Assembly: GCA_900466005.1 (NCBI GenBank)
Contig: UEGQ01000007.1
Coordinates: 62,001 to 126,000 of the forward strand
Length of the DNA stretch: 64,000 nucleotides
DNA from: Hyphomicrobiales bacterium
GTDB lineage: Bacteria; Pseudomonadota; Alphaproteobacteria; Rhizobiales; Rhizobiaceae
Direction of reading: 5' to 3'
Part shown: one piece after another, positions 44,787 through 54,873 of the stretch
Position numbering within the stretch: the stretch's first letter is position 1
Layout: the number at the start of each line of letters is the position of its first letter
The notes under the pieces: generated by a model
What the model was told of the DNA's origin: nothing
Database searches by the model: none
What the model saw: only the letters and a program-made list of their open reading frames with translations
Made by a program: the position numbers and the translations under genes

Positions 44787-45404
44787 ATGCTGGATATTGG
44801 CTGGACCGAGCTGCTGGTCATTGCCGTGATCCTGATTGTCGTGGTCGGTCCGAAGGACCTGCCGCCGATGATCAGGGCGTTTGGGAAAATGACCGCCGGG
44901 TTGCGCAAGACCGCCGGCGAATTCCGGGCGCAGTTCGACGAGGCGTTGCGTGAGGCCGAACTCGACGAGTTGCGGCAAACGGTGAACGATGTCCGAAGCC
45001 TCAACCCGGCAAATGCGCTCCGCGATGCCGTCAACCCGCTGCGGCAGGCCGGCAACGAAATCAGAAGCGAGTTGCAGAAGGCGACCACACCGGATGTGAA
45101 GCCTGCGGAAGCGTCGCCAGAGGCTACCGCCGGCGAAGGTATCGTCGCGCCTGTGGCGCCGCCAATGGCCGCGCCGTTGACGGGTGTCCCGCCGGAGCTT
45201 TCCGCGCCGGTGGCTGCTGACGCTGAACCGGAGAGGGCAAAGCCGGCCGCGAAGAGGGTAGCCAAGCCCAAGGCTGAGCAAGCGGCTGCCGCGGCTGCCG
45301 CAAAGGCGGCGCCCAAGCGGGCCGCACCGGCGAAGAAAGCAGAAGCGGCGGCGAAGCCCGCCGCTCGCAAGCCGCGCACCGCCAAGAAAGAGGATAGCCA
45401 ATGA
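44787..45404 (+). CDS. tatB: Twin-arginine translocase subunit TatB
   Basis: A 205-residue TatB. Membrane helix MLDIGWTELLVIAVILIVVVGPKDLP with the Glu8 typical of TatB, then the amphipathic region MIRAFGKMTAGLRKTAGEFRAQFDEALREAELDELRQTV. The C-terminal 70 residues are Ala/Lys/Pro-rich (AAAAAAKAAPKRAAPAKKAEAAAKPAARKPRTAKK), longer than in E. coli (171 residues) but usual in rhizobia. TatB with TatC recognises the twin-arginine signal. Overlaps tatC by four bases. Confidence 0.95.
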   Translation: MLDIGWTELLVIAVILIVVVGPKDLPPMIRAFGKMTAGLRKTAGEFRAQFDEALREAELDELRQTVNDVRSLNPANALRDAVNPLRQAGNEIRSELQKATTPDVKPAEASPEATAGEGIVAPVAPPMAAPLTGVPPELSAPVAADAEPERAKPAAKRVAKPKAEQAAAAAAAKAAPKRAAPAKKAEAAAKPAARKPRTAKKEDSQ

Positions 45405-46219
45405 GTGGCGATCTCAAGGACAAGCCGCAGCCGCTCGTCGAACACCTCATTGAACTGCGCACGCGTCTGATCTGGTCGCTCGTCGCGTTCTTCGTCGCTT
45501 TCATCGGCTGCTTCGCCTTCGCCAAGGACCTCTTCAATCTTCTGGTGGTTCCTTACAAATGGGCGGTGATCTGGGCCGGCCTCGACGTCACGAAGGCGGA
45601 GCTCATCTATACGGCGCCTCAGGAGTTCTTCTTCACGCAGGTGAAGGTCTCCATGTTCGGCGCGCTGGTCATCGCCTTTCCGGTGATCGCCGCGCAGCTC
45701 TACAAGTTCGTCGCGCCCGGTCTCTACAAGAACGAGCGTCAGGCCTTTCTGCCGTTCCTGATCGCCTCGCCGGTCCTCTTTCTGATCGGCGGCGCGCTCG
45801 TCTATTTCTTTTTCACGCCGATGGTGATGTGGTTCTTCCTTGCGATGCAGCAGGCGCCGGACCAGAACGGCATCGCGATCTCGCTGATGCCGAAGGTGTC
45901 GGAGTATCTGAGCCTCATCATGACGCTCGTCTTCTCCTTCGGACTGGTTTTCCAGCTGCCGGTGGTAACGACCCTGCTTGCCCGGGTCGGCCTGCTCGAA
46001 AGCGCATGGCTTGCCGAAAAGCGCAAGTATTTCATCGTCGTCGCCTTCGTGATCGCCGCGGTTCTGACCCCACCTGACCCGATCTCCCAGATCGGTCTTG
46101 CGCTGCCCACGATCCTTCTCTACGAGGTAGCGATCTATGCAGCGCGACTCGTGGAGCGCAAGCGCGCCGCTGCGGCCTTGGTCGAGGCGGACGAATCCGC
46201 GGGCGCCGGCGAGGCTTGA
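45401..46219 (+). CDS. tatC: Twin-arginine translocase subunit TatC
   Basis: A 272-residue membrane protein with six helices. Conserved N-terminal segment PLVEHLIELRTRLIWSLVAFF holds the signal-binding glutamate and L-ELRTRL motif; other family marks are YTAPQEFFFTQVKVSMFGALVIAFPVIAAQLYKFVAPGLYKNER and DPISQIGLALPTILLYE near the end. Start overlaps the tatB stop (ATGA). Core receptor of the Tat system. Confidence 0.97.
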   Translation: MSGDLKDKPQPLVEHLIELRTRLIWSLVAFFVAFIGCFAFAKDLFNLLVVPYKWAVIWAGLDVTKAELIYTAPQEFFFTQVKVSMFGALVIAFPVIAAQLYKFVAPGLYKNERQAFLPFLIASPVLFLIGGALVYFFFTPMVMWFFLAMQQAPDQNGIAISLMPKVSEYLSLIMTLVFSFGLVFQLPVVTTLLARVGLLESAWLAEKRKYFIVVAFVIAAVLTPPDPISQIGLALPTILLYEVAIYAARLVERKRAAAALVEADESAGAGEA

Positions 46220-46324
46220 GCCCGGGCCCAGGCGCGGCTGCGTACGGCCTGTGACAGGCGGCGTCCGGCGCCGGCGCCGCACTGTTTCCGTCCGACGACC
46301 ACGACAACACGATCTGGAACGACA

Positions 46325-47608
46325 ATGCTTGATATCAAATGGATACGTGAAAACGCCGAGGCGCTCGACGTGGCGCTGGCAAAGCGCAGTGCGGAGCCGC
46401 AGGCGGCCAGCCTGATTGCGCTCGACGAGAAGCGTCGCGCCGTCATCCAGAGCCTGCAGGACATGCAGTCGCGCCGCAACGCCGCCTCCAAGGAGATCGG
46501 CGCCGCGATGGCGCAGAAGAACATGGAACTCGCCGAGAAGCTGAAGGCGGAAGTGGCGCATCTGAAGGACGCCATGCCGGCCGCCGAGGAGGCGGAGCGG
46601 CAGGTCTCGACCGAACTCGCCGACGCGCTCTCGCGCATCCCGAACATTCCGTTGGAAGACGTGCCCGTCGGCAAAGACGAGCACGACAACGTGGTGAAGC
46701 GTGTCGTCGGCGAAAAACCCGGCTGGAACCATGCCGCGAAAGAGCATTACGAAATCGGTGAAGCATTGGGCTACATGGATTTCGAGCGCGCCGCCAAGCT
46801 TTCGGGCGCGCGCTTCACGGTTCTGACCGGCCAGCTTGCGAAGCTCGAGCGAGCGCTCGGTCAGTTCATGCTCGATCTCCACACCACCGAGCACGGCTAT
46901 ACGGAGGTCTCCTCGCCGCTGATGGTGCGCGACGAGGCGATGTACGGCACGGGCCAGCTTCCGAAGTTTGCCGAAGACCTCTTCAAGACCACCGACGGCC
47001 GCTGGCTGATCCCCACCGCCGAGGTTACGCTCACCAATCTGGTTTCGGGCGAAATCCTCGAGCAGGAAAAGCTGCCGCTGCGCTTCACCGCGCTCACCCC
47101 GTCCTTCCGCTCGGAGGCAGGCTCCGCCGGGCGCGACACGCGCGGCATGCTGCGCCAGCACCAGTTCTGGAAGTGCGAGCTCGTCTCGATCACCGACGCC
47201 GAAAGCTCGATCGCCGAGCATGAGCGCATGACGGCGTGCGCGGAAGAGGTGCTGAAGCGGCTCGGGCTGCACTTCCGCACGATGACGCTCTGCACCGGCG
47301 ATATGGGCTTCGGCGCACGCAAGACCTACGACATCGAAGTCTGGCTGCCCGGCCAGAACACCTATCGCGAAATCTCCTCCTGCTCGGTCTGCGGCGACTT
47401 CCAGGCTCGCCGCATGAGCGCTCGCTATCGCGGCAAGGACGATAAGGGGACGACCTTCGTCCACACGCTGAACGGCTCTGGGGTCGCCGTCGGGCGCTGC
47501 CTGATCGCGGTGATGGAGAACTATCTGAACGAGGACGGTTCAATCACGATCCCGGATGCCCTGCTGCCGTACATGGGCGGGCTGAAGCGGATCGAAAAGA
47601 CCGCCTGA
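46325..47608 (+). CDS. serS: Seryl-tRNA synthetase
   Basis: A 427-residue class II synthetase that charges tRNA-Ser (and tRNA-Sec where present). N-terminal long coiled-coil arm ([42 protein letters not shown]) contacts the tRNA variable arm. Motif 2 is [27 protein letters not shown] and motif 3 [39 protein letters not shown] supplies the serine-binding region. No T-box or other leader element is seen in the 105-base upstream gap. Start ATG 46325. Confidence 0.97.
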   Translation: MLDIKWIRENAEALDVALAKRSAEPQAASLIALDEKRRAVIQSLQDMQSRRNAASKEIGAAMAQKNMELAEKLKAEVAHLKDAMPAAEEAERQVSTELADALSRIPNIPLEDVPVGKDEHDNVVKRVVGEKPGWNHAAKEHYEIGEALGYMDFERAAKLSGARFTVLTGQLAKLERALGQFMLDLHTTEHGYTEVSSPLMVRDEAMYGTGQLPKFAEDLFKTTDGRWLIPTAEVTLTNLVSGEILEQEKLPLRFTALTPSFRSEAGSAGRDTRGMLRQHQFWKCELVSITDAESSIAEHERMTACAEEVLKRLGLHFRTMTLCTGDMGFGARKTYDIEVWLPGQNTYREISSCSVCGDFQARRMSARYRGKDDKGTTFVHTLNGSGVAVGRCLIAVMENYLNEDGSITIPDALLPYMGGLKRIEKTA

Positions 47609-47624
47609 CCGGAACGAGGCACGG

Positions 47625-48401
47625 ATGCGCATTCTGCTTACCAACGACGACGGCATCCACGCCGAAGGGCTGGCGGTTCTGGAACGTATCGCCCGTGCGC
47701 TTTCGGAGGATGTCTGGATTGTCGCGCCGGAGACCGACCAGAGCGGCCTTGCGCATTCGCTGACGCTCTCCGAACCGCTACGCCTGCGGAAGGTGTCCGA
47801 CAAGCATTACGCGCTGCGCGGCACGCCGACCGACTGCGTGATCATGGGCATCCGCGAGATACTTGATCGCAAGCCGGATCTGGTGCTTTCGGGCGTCAAT
47901 GCCGGGTCGAACCTTGCCGACGATGTGACCTACTCCGGCACCGTCGCCGGGGCCATCGAGGGGACCTTGCAGGGCGTACGTTCGATTGCACTCAGCCAGA
48001 GCTACACCTATACGGCCGAAGGGCCACGCTACATTCCCTGGGAAACCGCTGAAACGCTCGCGCCCGATCTCATCCGCAGGCTGATGACGGTCGAGATGAC
48101 GGCGGACACGCTGATCAACGTCAACTTCCCGAACTGCGCGCCGAAGGATGTGCAGGGGATCGCCGTCACGTCGCAGGGCAAGCTGGACTTCGGGTTGACG
48201 GTCGAACAGCGGTCGGATGGTCGCGGATTTCCGTATTACTGGCTGCGCTTCGGCGAGCGCCAGGGGCACTTCCGTGAAGGCACGGACATCCATGCGGTCA
48301 AGAGCGACAAGATTTCGGTCACGCCGCTCAAGCTCGACCTCACCGACTATAGTGCCCAGGACCGTCTGGCACAGGCTCTTGGATACGGGGTGAACGATTG
48401 A
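47625..48401 (+). CDS. surE: 5'/3'-nucleotidase SurE
   Basis: A 258-residue metal-dependent phosphatase acting on nucleoside monophosphates (survival protein SurE). Signature [19 protein letters not shown] carries the metal-binding Asp-Asp; [27 protein letters not shown] and [25 protein letters not shown] are family motifs. Begins 16 bases after serS and overlaps pcm, the classic surE-pcm arrangement. Confidence 0.96.
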   Translation: MRILLTNDDGIHAEGLAVLERIARALSEDVWIVAPETDQSGLAHSLTLSEPLRLRKVSDKHYALRGTPTDCVIMGIREILDRKPDLVLSGVNAGSNLADDVTYSGTVAGAIEGTLQGVRSIALSQSYTYTAEGPRYIPWETAETLAPDLIRRLMTVEMTADTLINVNFPNCAPKDVQGIAVTSQGKLDFGLTVEQRSDGRGFPYYWLRFGERQGHFREGTDIHAVKSDKISVTPLKLDLTDYSAQDRLAQALGYGVND

Positions 48402-49051
48402 AGTCGGCGATGGTCGAAAAGGAAGGCTTTGCCGCGCTGGTTCTGCGCCTGCGCGCCGAAGGAATTTCCGATCTCGACCTTCTGACCGCCGTCGAACAGA
48501 CCCCGCGTTCGGCGTTCGTGCCGCCGCAGTTTGCCGATCAGGCCTATTCGAGCCGCACCATTCCGATCGAGTGCGGGGCGTTCATGGAAGGCGCCGATCT
48601 CGCTTTGCGCCTCCTCGATCGTCTCAACGTGAAGCCGGGACAGCGGGTGCTGGACATCGGCACCGGTAGCGGCTTCATGGCGGCGGTGCTGGGCAGGCTT
48701 ACCGAGCGTGTCGTCTCGATCGACCGGTACAAGACGTTGGTCGGCGATGCACAACGCCGGCTAGAAAAGCTCGGTATCCGCAATGTCGTCCTGCGTCAGG
48801 CCGACGGTAGCAACGGACTTCCGGGCGAGGGGACCTTCGATCGCATCCTTTCCACCGCAGCGTTTCCGACGATGCCGCGCTTCTACGCGGAGCAACTGGT
48901 TTCGGGCGGCGTCTTCCTGGCGCCACTGATGGTGTCGGAGGACACCTGCATGATGGTGCGGCTCACGAAGACCGGCAGTCGTTTCGAGCGCGAGGACCTC
49001 TTCCAGGTGCCCTACCTGCCGCTCGTGCCCAAGGTCGCCTCCTATCTCTGA
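48398..49051 (+). CDS. pcm: Protein-L-isoaspartate O-methyltransferase
   Basis: A 217-residue SAM-dependent enzyme that repairs isoaspartate in proteins. Motif I is [18 protein letters not shown]; the pre-motif [28 protein letters not shown] and the [19 protein letters not shown] region follow the family. TTG 48398 overlaps the surE stop; ATG 48410 is an alternative start. Paired with surE and followed by the NlpD-like gene, an order seen in many proteobacteria (surE-pcm-nlpD). Confidence 0.92.
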   Translation: MKSAMVEKEGFAALVLRLRAEGISDLDLLTAVEQTPRSAFVPPQFADQAYSSRTIPIECGAFMEGADLALRLLDRLNVKPGQRVLDIGTGSGFMAAVLGRLTERVVSIDRYKTLVGDAQRRLEKLGIRNVVLRQADGSNGLPGEGTFDRILSTAAFPTMPRFYAEQLVSGGVFLAPLMVSEDTCMMVRLTKTGSRFEREDLFQVPYLPLVPKVASYL

Positions 49052-49111
49052 GCGCCGCCCACGCGGTCTGCAACGTGCCGTTGCCAAATAGTTCACTGCG
49101 ATTCCCGTCGG

Positions 49112-49126
49112 TTAACCGGGCGGTAA
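49112..49126. promoter_or_regulatory. Near-match CtrA box upstream of the NlpD-like gene
   Basis: TTAACCGGGCGGTAA differs from the CtrA consensus TTAA-N7-TTAA by one base in the second half. It lies 55-70 bases before the start of the NlpD-like gene, in promoter position. Confidence 0.3.
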
Positions 49127-49180
49127 CACTAACGCGCTTTAATCATCCCACATCCAGTTGAGTAATTTGTGGGTCGAGTT

Positions 49181-50710
49181 ATGCGTGAGAATTCGTCGCT
49201 GAAAACCGAACTGCCTATCGTCCGGATCGCAGGTGCGATGCTGTTGGCGAGTGTCGCTGCCGGATGCAGTTCCGACGCGACCCGCTTCAGTTCCATCTTC
49301 TCCCAGGACACGATGACCACCGCGTCAATCCCGCAGCGGGGCGATGGCGGTGTCGGAATTGATGGTCACCCGACGCCGAGCGCCGACGTTGCAGGCGCGC
49401 AGCCGTCCTATTCGCAGGACTACAACACCCGTCAGCAGGCGCTGAGTCAGCCCTATCCGGCGCAGCCTGCCGCCTCCGGCTCGGTCGCCCGCATGGCAAG
49501 TTCGCCCGTCGCGGTGCAGAGAGCCGAACTCGCGGCGCCGACGGCGGATGCCGGCCGGCAGCAGGCGATGGCGCAGCCGTTCCCCTCCGCGCAAGAGACG
49601 GCGCAGAAGGTGGTGAGTGATGATGTTGCCACCGGCAGCAATCCCCCGGCAGGCAACTGGGCGACGGCAAACGAGTCCCGCGTCACCCTTCGGCCTGGGG
49701 AAACGGTTGCTACGCTCTCGAAGCGCTTCGGCGTGTCGGAGGCGGCGATCCTGAAGGCAAACGGCCTCAGCCAGGCCTCCGATGCCGCTCCTGGGCAGTT
49801 GATGATCATCCCGCACCTCGGTGGCAACGCGGCTCGCGCTGCGGCGGACGTCGCCTCACTGCCGGAGAAGGGCAATATTCCGACGCGACTGCCTCAGCAG
49901 GAGCAGAAGGTTGCGGTGCTGCCGAACACGCAGGGCAGCCGCGACAAATCGCAAGCGCAATCCGCAGGTGCGACCGGTAAGAGCGTCGCTGGCGCCGGCG
50001 AGGGCGGAACCTATGTCGTGAAGCCTGGGGACACACTGACCAAGATCGCCAAGGCGACCGGCACGCCGATCGACGCCCTCAAGGCAGCGAACGGTCTCTC
50101 CTCGACCAATATCCGCATCGGCCAGGCGCTGAAGATCCCGTCGGCGGGAAGCGCGCCGGCGTCGACGAAGGTCGCCGCCGCCGAGCCCTCCGATGCGACC
50201 CTGAAGACCGCCTCGATCCCGTCCGCTGGTGAGAAGAAGGCGACGCCGGCCGCCTACCAGCCGCCCGCAGCCACCCAGACGGTCCGCGACGTCGCCTCGG
50301 CGACGACCAAGGAGGACGCTCCGGAAACCACCGGCATCGGCAAATATCGCTGGCCGGTGACGGGCGCAGTCGTCGCAGGCTACGGCGCGAATGTCGAAGG
50401 CAAGCGCAATGACGGCATCGATATCTCTGTTCCTGCCGGCACGCCGGTCAAGGCCGCAGAAAACGGCGTGGTCATCTATGCTGGCAATGGTCTCAAGGAA
50501 CTCGGCAACACGGTTCTTGTCCGCCACGACGACGGCACCGTCACCGTCTACGGCCATGCCGATACGTTGAAGGTACAGCGCGGCCAGAAGGTTCAGCGCG
50601 GCCAGCAGCTCGCCACGTCCGGCATGAGCGGCAGCGCCAAGCGCCCGTCGCTCCATTTCGAGGTCCGCAAGGACGCGACCCCGGTCAACCCGATGACTTT
50701 CCTGGAATAG
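49181..50710 (+). CDS. nlpD: NlpD-like LysM lipoprotein with degenerate M23 domain
   Basis: A 509-residue putative outer-membrane lipoprotein. The signal ends at a lipobox-like AAGC. Two LysM domains (VTLRPGETVATLSKRFGVSEAAILKANGL and YVVKPGDTLTKIAKATGTPIDALKAANGL) bind peptidoglycan, and the last 120 residues are an M23/LytM domain. In that domain the first zinc histidine is Asn410 (KRNDGID) and the HxH motif reads SLHFEV with Ser490, so two ligand positions are lost, as in E. coli NlpD, an activator of the division amidase AmiC. Hence probably an amidase activator, not a protease. Start ATG 49181; GTG 49169 also possible. Sits after surE-pcm, the E. coli nlpD position. Confidence 0.88.
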   Translation: MRENSSLKTELPIVRIAGAMLLASVAAGCSSDATRFSSIFSQDTMTTASIPQRGDGGVGIDGHPTPSADVAGAQPSYSQDYNTRQQALSQPYPAQPAASGSVARMASSPVAVQRAELAAPTADAGRQQAMAQPFPSAQETAQKVVSDDVATGSNPPAGNWATANESRVTLRPGETVATLSKRFGVSEAAILKANGLSQASDAAPGQLMIIPHLGGNAARAAADVASLPEKGNIPTRLPQQEQKVAVLPNTQGSRDKSQAQSAGATGKSVAGAGEGGTYVVKPGDTLTKIAKATGTPIDALKAANGLSSTNIRIGQALKIPSAGSAPASTKVAAAEPSDATLKTASIPSAGEKKATPAAYQPPAATQTVRDVASATTKEDAPETTGIGKYRWPVTGAVVAGYGANVEGKRNDGIDISVPAGTPVKAAENGVVIYAGNGLKELGNTVLVRHDDGTVTVYGHADTLKVQRGQKVQRGQQLATSGMSGSAKRPSLHFEVRKDATPVNPMTFLE

Positions 50711-50734
50711 GTATTGTGCACCAGGAGAGCTTAG

Positions 50735-50769
50735 AAAAGGTCCGGCCTCCCGGACCTTTTTTCGTTTTT
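50735..50769. terminator. Bidirectional terminator between nlpD and the ATPase gene
   Basis: AAAAGGTCCGG and CCGGACCTTTT pair around CCTC and continue TTCGTTTTT; the two convergent genes both end here. Confidence 0.92.
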
Positions 50770-50770
50770 G

Positions 50771-51643
50771 TCAGCCACGGTCCATGGTGATGCGCAGGCG
50801 CCCCGCGAGGTCCTGGATGTATTGCCAGGCCACGCGGCCGGAGCGGCCGCCGCGGGTGGTCGCCCATTCGAGCGCCTCGGCATGCAGCGTTTCGCGGTCG
50901 AGCGGCAGGCGGAAATGTTCTGCGTATCCGTCGATCATCGTCAGATAGTCGTCCTGGCTGCATTTGTGGAAGCCGAGCCAGAGGCCGAAACGGTCGGAGA
51001 GCGAGACCTTTTCCTCAACCGCTTCCGAGGGATTGATCGCGGTCGACTGCTCGTTCTCCATCATGTGACGCGGTAGCAGGTGGCGACGGTTGGATGTGGC
51101 GTAGAAGAGTACGTTGTCGGGGCGGCCTTCGATACCGCCGTCGAGCGCTGCCTTCAGCGACTTGTAGGCGGTGTCGTCATGATCGAAGGAGAGGTCGTCG
51201 CAGAAAACGATCACCCGGTGGGGTGACGCCTTCATCATGTCGAGGAGGACGGGCAGCGAGGAAATATCCTCACGATGCACCTCGACGAGCTTCAGCGAAA
51301 TACCGGTCGTCTCCTTTACATCGGCGTGGACGGCCTTGACCAGCGACGACTTTCCCATGCCGCGCGCGCCCCAGAGCAGCACGTTGTTGGCCGGAAAACC
51401 TTCCGCGAAGCGCAGCGTGTTCTCATGCAGGATGTCGCGGACGTGATCGACGCCGCGGATCAATGACAGCGCCACCCGGTTCGGGCGCGCCACCGGCTGA
51501 AGATGGCTGCGCGGCGGCACCCAGACGAAGCAGTCGGCGGCCTCCCAATCGTTCTCCGCGGGTGCCGGGCCCGCCAGCCGTTCCATGGCAACCGTTAGCC
51601 GGCGCAGCTCGTTCAGGATCAGGCGGTTGAGTTCCTCGGCCAT
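50771..51643 (-). CDS. DUF815-family AAA+ ATPase
   Basis: A 290-residue AAA-type ATPase. Walker A is WGARGMGKSSLVKAV (about 94-108), Walker B VIVFCDDLSFDHDD, and a sensor-like LFYATSNRRHLLPRHMMENEQ; these match DUF815 (COG2607), a predicted ATPase widespread in alpha- and betaproteobacteria. Function is not established; the fold resembles DnaA/DnaC-type loader ATPases. Start ATG 51643 (MAEELNRLILNELRR) preceded by GAGGAAAC; the longer frame upstream is rejected because it crosses the divergent yajC. Single gene. Confidence 0.85.
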   Translation of the reverse strand: MAEELNRLILNELRRLTVAMERLAGPAPAENDWEAADCFVWVPPRSHLQPVARPNRVALSLIRGVDHVRDILHENTLRFAEGFPANNVLLWGARGMGKSSLVKAVHADVKETTGISLKLVEVHREDISSLPVLLDMMKASPHRVIVFCDDLSFDHDDTAYKSLKAALDGGIEGRPDNVLFYATSNRRHLLPRHMMENEQSTAINPSEAVEEKVSLSDRFGLWLGFHKCSQDDYLTMIDGYAEHFRLPLDRETLHAEALEWATTRGGRSGRVAWQYIQDLAGRLRITMDRG

Positions 51644-51859
51644 GAATGTTTCCTCGCGCAAGTGAAGAAGCTCAGCGGCTTTGTCCGCTTTTTCCGGGCG
51701 GTAGCATGGCCTTTTGCGGCACGAAAGGGTAAGACGCCTTGAATCGGTACGCACGGCCGCCGTTTCTGTTGCAATCGCTTGGCTCGCCACTATATTCCGG
51801 CGACCTGAAGCGGCAGCAGCGGCTGCCGGCAAGCCTTGTTGTCTAGGGAGTTCTTTTCC

Positions 51860-52210
51860 ATGTTCATTACGCAGGCATTCGCGCAGGACGCAGCAGCCCA
51901 GGGCGCAACCGGCTTCGGCTCCGGTCTCGAGATGCTCTTCCTCTTCGCGCCGCTGATGGTCGTCTGGTACTTCTTCTTGATCCGGCCGCAGCGCCAGCAG
52001 ATGAAGAAGCGCGAGGAAACCCTTTCCTCCATCCGTCGTGGCGACCAGGTCGTGCTCGGCGGCGGCATCGTCGGCAAGGTCGCCAAGGTCGTTGACGACA
52101 AGGAACTGGATGTCGAGATCGGCGACGGTGTGAAGGTCCGTGTCTTGCGCGCCTACGTCGCGGAAGTCCGCGTGAAGGGCGAGCCGGTCAAGGCCGACGC
52201 AGCATCCTGA
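51860..52210 (+). CDS. yajC: Preprotein translocase accessory protein YajC
   Basis: A 116-residue single-pass inner-membrane protein associated with SecDF. Membrane helix LEMLFLFAPLMVVWYFFLIRPQRQQMKKREE with the family RPQ-QQ motif, then a small cytoplasmic domain IRRGDQVVLGGGIVGKVAKV. First gene of the yajC-secDF run; 63 bases separate them. ATG 51860 chosen after GGAG; divergent from the ATPase gene. Confidence 0.95.
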   Translation: MFITQAFAQDAAAQGATGFGSGLEMLFLFAPLMVVWYFFLIRPQRQQMKKREETLSSIRRGDQVVLGGGIVGKVAKVVDDKELDVEIGDGVKVRVLRAYVAEVRVKGEPVKADAAS

Positions 52211-52273
52211 TTGTTGGCGCGGCGCCTCGAGAGGCACGGTCACCGGTTGTCATAACCTGATTTCGAGAGTTTC

Positions 52274-54835
52274 ATGCTGTATATCCCCCGCTGGAAGACG
52301 ATCCTGATCTGGCTCACCGTCGCGGTGAGCGTGGTGATCGCCATGCCCAATTTCTTCAGCAACGAGCAGCTTGCGTCGTTTCCGTCGTGGGTACCTTCAA
52401 AGAAGGTGACCCTCGGTCTCGACCTTCAGGGTGGCTCGCACATCATGCTGAAGATTGAGAAGGCCGACATCATCAAGGAACGGCTGGAGACGACTGTCGG
52501 CGATATCCGCAACAACCTTCGAGAAGCGGGCATCCGCTATACGGGTCTCTCCGGTGTCGGCCAGCAGATCCAGGTGCGCATTACGGACGCGGACAAGATC
52601 GAGGCCGCCAAGGAGGCGCTCGCGCCACTGACCCAGGTGGCCAGCGTCGGTGGCCTGACCGGCGGAACCGTTCAGGAAATCACGATGACGGAAGGCGAGG
52701 GCGGCCTTCTGCGCTTCGACCTCACCGATGCCGGCATCAATTATCGTGCTTCCTCGGCGCTCACCCAGTCGATCGAAGTGGTTCGCCGCCGCGTCGACGA
52801 ACTCGGCACCACCGAGCCGCTGATCCAGCGCCAGGGCGAGGATCGCATCATTGTCCAGGTTCCGGGCCTTACCGATCCGCAGCGCCTGAAGTCGCTGCTC
52901 AACCAGACCGCCAAGCTCACCTTCCACATGGTCGACACGAGCATGCCGGTCGAAGAGGCGATCAACGGCCGCCCGCCGGCCTCCTCCGAGGTCCTCTATT
53001 CCATGGATGATCCGGCCGTGCCCTATCTCGTCGAGAAGCGGGCTCTGGTCTCCGGCGAGAACCTTGTCGACGCGCAGGCGACTTTCAACCAACAAACCAA
53101 CGAGCCGGTCGTTTCCTTCCGTTTCGACAGCAAGGGCGCGCAGCGCTTTGCGCAGGCGACGCAACAGAATGTCGGCCGTCCCTTCGCGATCGTTCTCGAC
53201 GACCAGGTGATTTCCGCGCCGGTCATCCGTGAGCCGATCGTCGGCGGCTCCGGCCAGATCTCCGGCGGTTTCTCCGTGGAAGGCGCGAACGATCTCGCGG
53301 TACTGCTGCGCGCCGGTGCGCTGCCCGCGACCCTCACGGTCGTCGAAGAGCGCACTGTCGGTCCCGGCCTCGGTGCGGACTCGATCAGTGCCGGCCTGAC
53401 CGCGTCGGTCATCGGCGCTATTGCCGTTGTCCTTTTCATGCTCGCCTTCTACGGCACCTTTGGCTTGATGGCGAATATCGCGCTCACCGCCAACATCACG
53501 ATGATCTTCGCGGCCCTGACGACGCTCGGCTCGACGCTGACACTGCCGGGTATCGCCGGTATCGTTCTGACGATGGGGATGGCGGTCGACTCGAACGTGC
53601 TCGTCTATGAACGCATCCGAGAAGAGGTAAAGAACGGCCGTTCGCTGGTGCAGTCGATCGACGTGGGCTTCAAGAAGGCCTTCGCCACGATCGTCGACGC
53701 CAACCTGACGACCTTGATCGCCGCCGTCGTTCTGTTCTTCCTCGGTTCCGGTCCGGTCCGCGGCTTCGCTGTCACGCTTGCCGTCGGTATCGTCACCACC
53801 GTCTTCACCGCCTTCACGATGACCCAGTGGCTGATGGCCATGTGGTTCCGCTGGCGTCGGCCGAAGCACCTGCCGAAGAGCATTCGCACGGGAATGTTCG
53901 ACTCGCAGAACATCCGCTTCATGGCAATCCGCAAGTTCACCTTCGCTACGGCCGGCGCGCTGATCGTGATCTCGCTTGCCGGCTTCGTATTCGTCGGCCT
54001 CAACCTCGGCATCGACTTCAAGGGTGGATCGCTGATCGAGCTCAAGGCACGGCAGGGGGCGGCCGACATTGGCGACATACGCGAACGGCTGAGCGAACTG
54101 AACCTCGGGGAAATCCAGGCACAGGGGTTTGGCGATCCGTCGAGCGTGCTCGTTCGTCTGCAGTCGCAGGAAGGCGGCGAAAACGCCGAGCAGTCGGCGA
54201 TCTCGCTCGTGCGTCAGGAGCTTCAGGACCAATACGACTTCCGTCGCGTGGAAGTGGTCGGGCCCGCCGTTTCGAGCGACCTGACGGCGAACGCCACGAT
54301 CGGCGTCGGCGTGTCGCTCCTGCTCATCCTGATCTACATCTGGTTCCGCTTCGAATGGCAGTTTGCGGCAGGCGCGATCATTGCGACTTTGCACGACGTG
54401 ATCCTCACCCTCGGGCTCTTCGTCTTCACCGGCATCGAGTTCAATCTCACCAGTATCGCGGCGATCCTGACGATCATCGGCTACTCGCTGAACGATACGG
54501 TCGTGGTCTACGACCGCATGCGCGAGAACCTGAGGCGCTACAAGAAAATGCCGCTCGACGTCCTGATCGACGCGTCGATCAACCAGACGCTGTCGCGTAC
54601 GGTTCTGACTGCGTCGACGACCTTGATCGCACTTCTGGCGCTCTACATCTTCGGCGGCGAGGTCATTGCCTCCTTCACGCTTGCCATGCTGTTCGGCGTG
54701 CTGATCGGCACTTTCTCGTCGATCTATATGGCTGCGCCGGTGCTGATTGCCTTCAAGCTGCGTCCGGAGAGCTTCCAGCAGGAGGAAAAGACCTCCGAAG
54801 GCGAGGTCTTGCCGGCCGGCAAGGCGGGAGCCTGA
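52274..54835 (+). CDS. secDF: Fused protein-export protein SecDF
   Basis: An 853-residue protein carrying SecD and SecF in one chain, which uses the proton gradient to pull exported proteins out of SecYEG. SecD part: LGLDLQGGSHIMLKIE, a large periplasmic loop, and ANITMIFAALTTLGSTLTLPGIAGIVLTMGMAVDSNVLVYERIREE (helix 4 with the conserved Asp). SecF part from about residue 540: GIDFKGGSLIELKA, then SIAAILTIIGYSLNDTVVVYDRMREN. About 12 membrane helices in all. The fusion is common in rhizobia. Begins 63 bases after yajC. Confidence 0.97.
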   Translation: MLYIPRWKTILIWLTVAVSVVIAMPNFFSNEQLASFPSWVPSKKVTLGLDLQGGSHIMLKIEKADIIKERLETTVGDIRNNLREAGIRYTGLSGVGQQIQVRITDADKIEAAKEALAPLTQVASVGGLTGGTVQEITMTEGEGGLLRFDLTDAGINYRASSALTQSIEVVRRRVDELGTTEPLIQRQGEDRIIVQVPGLTDPQRLKSLLNQTAKLTFHMVDTSMPVEEAINGRPPASSEVLYSMDDPAVPYLVEKRALVSGENLVDAQATFNQQTNEPVVSFRFDSKGAQRFAQATQQNVGRPFAIVLDDQVISAPVIREPIVGGSGQISGGFSVEGANDLAVLLRAGALPATLTVVEERTVGPGLGADSISAGLTASVIGAIAVVLFMLAFYGTFGLMANIALTANITMIFAALTTLGSTLTLPGIAGIVLTMGMAVDSNVLVYERIREEVKNGRSLVQSIDVGFKKAFATIVDANLTTLIAAVVLFFLGSGPVRGFAVTLAVGIVTTVFTAFTMTQWLMAMWFRWRRPKHLPKSIRTGMFDSQNIRFMAIRKFTFATAGALIVISLAGFVFVGLNLGIDFKGGSLIELKARQGAADIGDIRERLSELNLGEIQAQGFGDPSSVLVRLQSQEGGENAEQSAISLVRQELQDQYDFRRVEVVGPAVSSDLTANATIGVGVSLLLILIYIWFRFEWQFAAGAIIATLHDVILTLGLFVFTGIEFNLTSIAAILTIIGYSLNDTVVVYDRMRENLRRYKKMPLDVLIDASINQTLSRTVLTASTTLIALLALYIFGGEVIASFTLAMLFGVLIGTFSSIYMAAPVLIAFKLRPESFQQEEKTSEGEVLPAGKAGA

Positions 54836-54873
54836 TCGTCGTGGCGGAGGCGCCGGGCAACCGGGGAATAGTG

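Noticed and set aside
46220-46324. T-box or other leader upstream of serS
   Set aside because: No T-box sequence (TGGNACC) or antiterminator; only GC-rich linker.
44492-47464. 990-residue ORF antisense to tatABC-serS
   Set aside because: Covers four unmistakable genes on the plus strand; composition is typical of a shadow.
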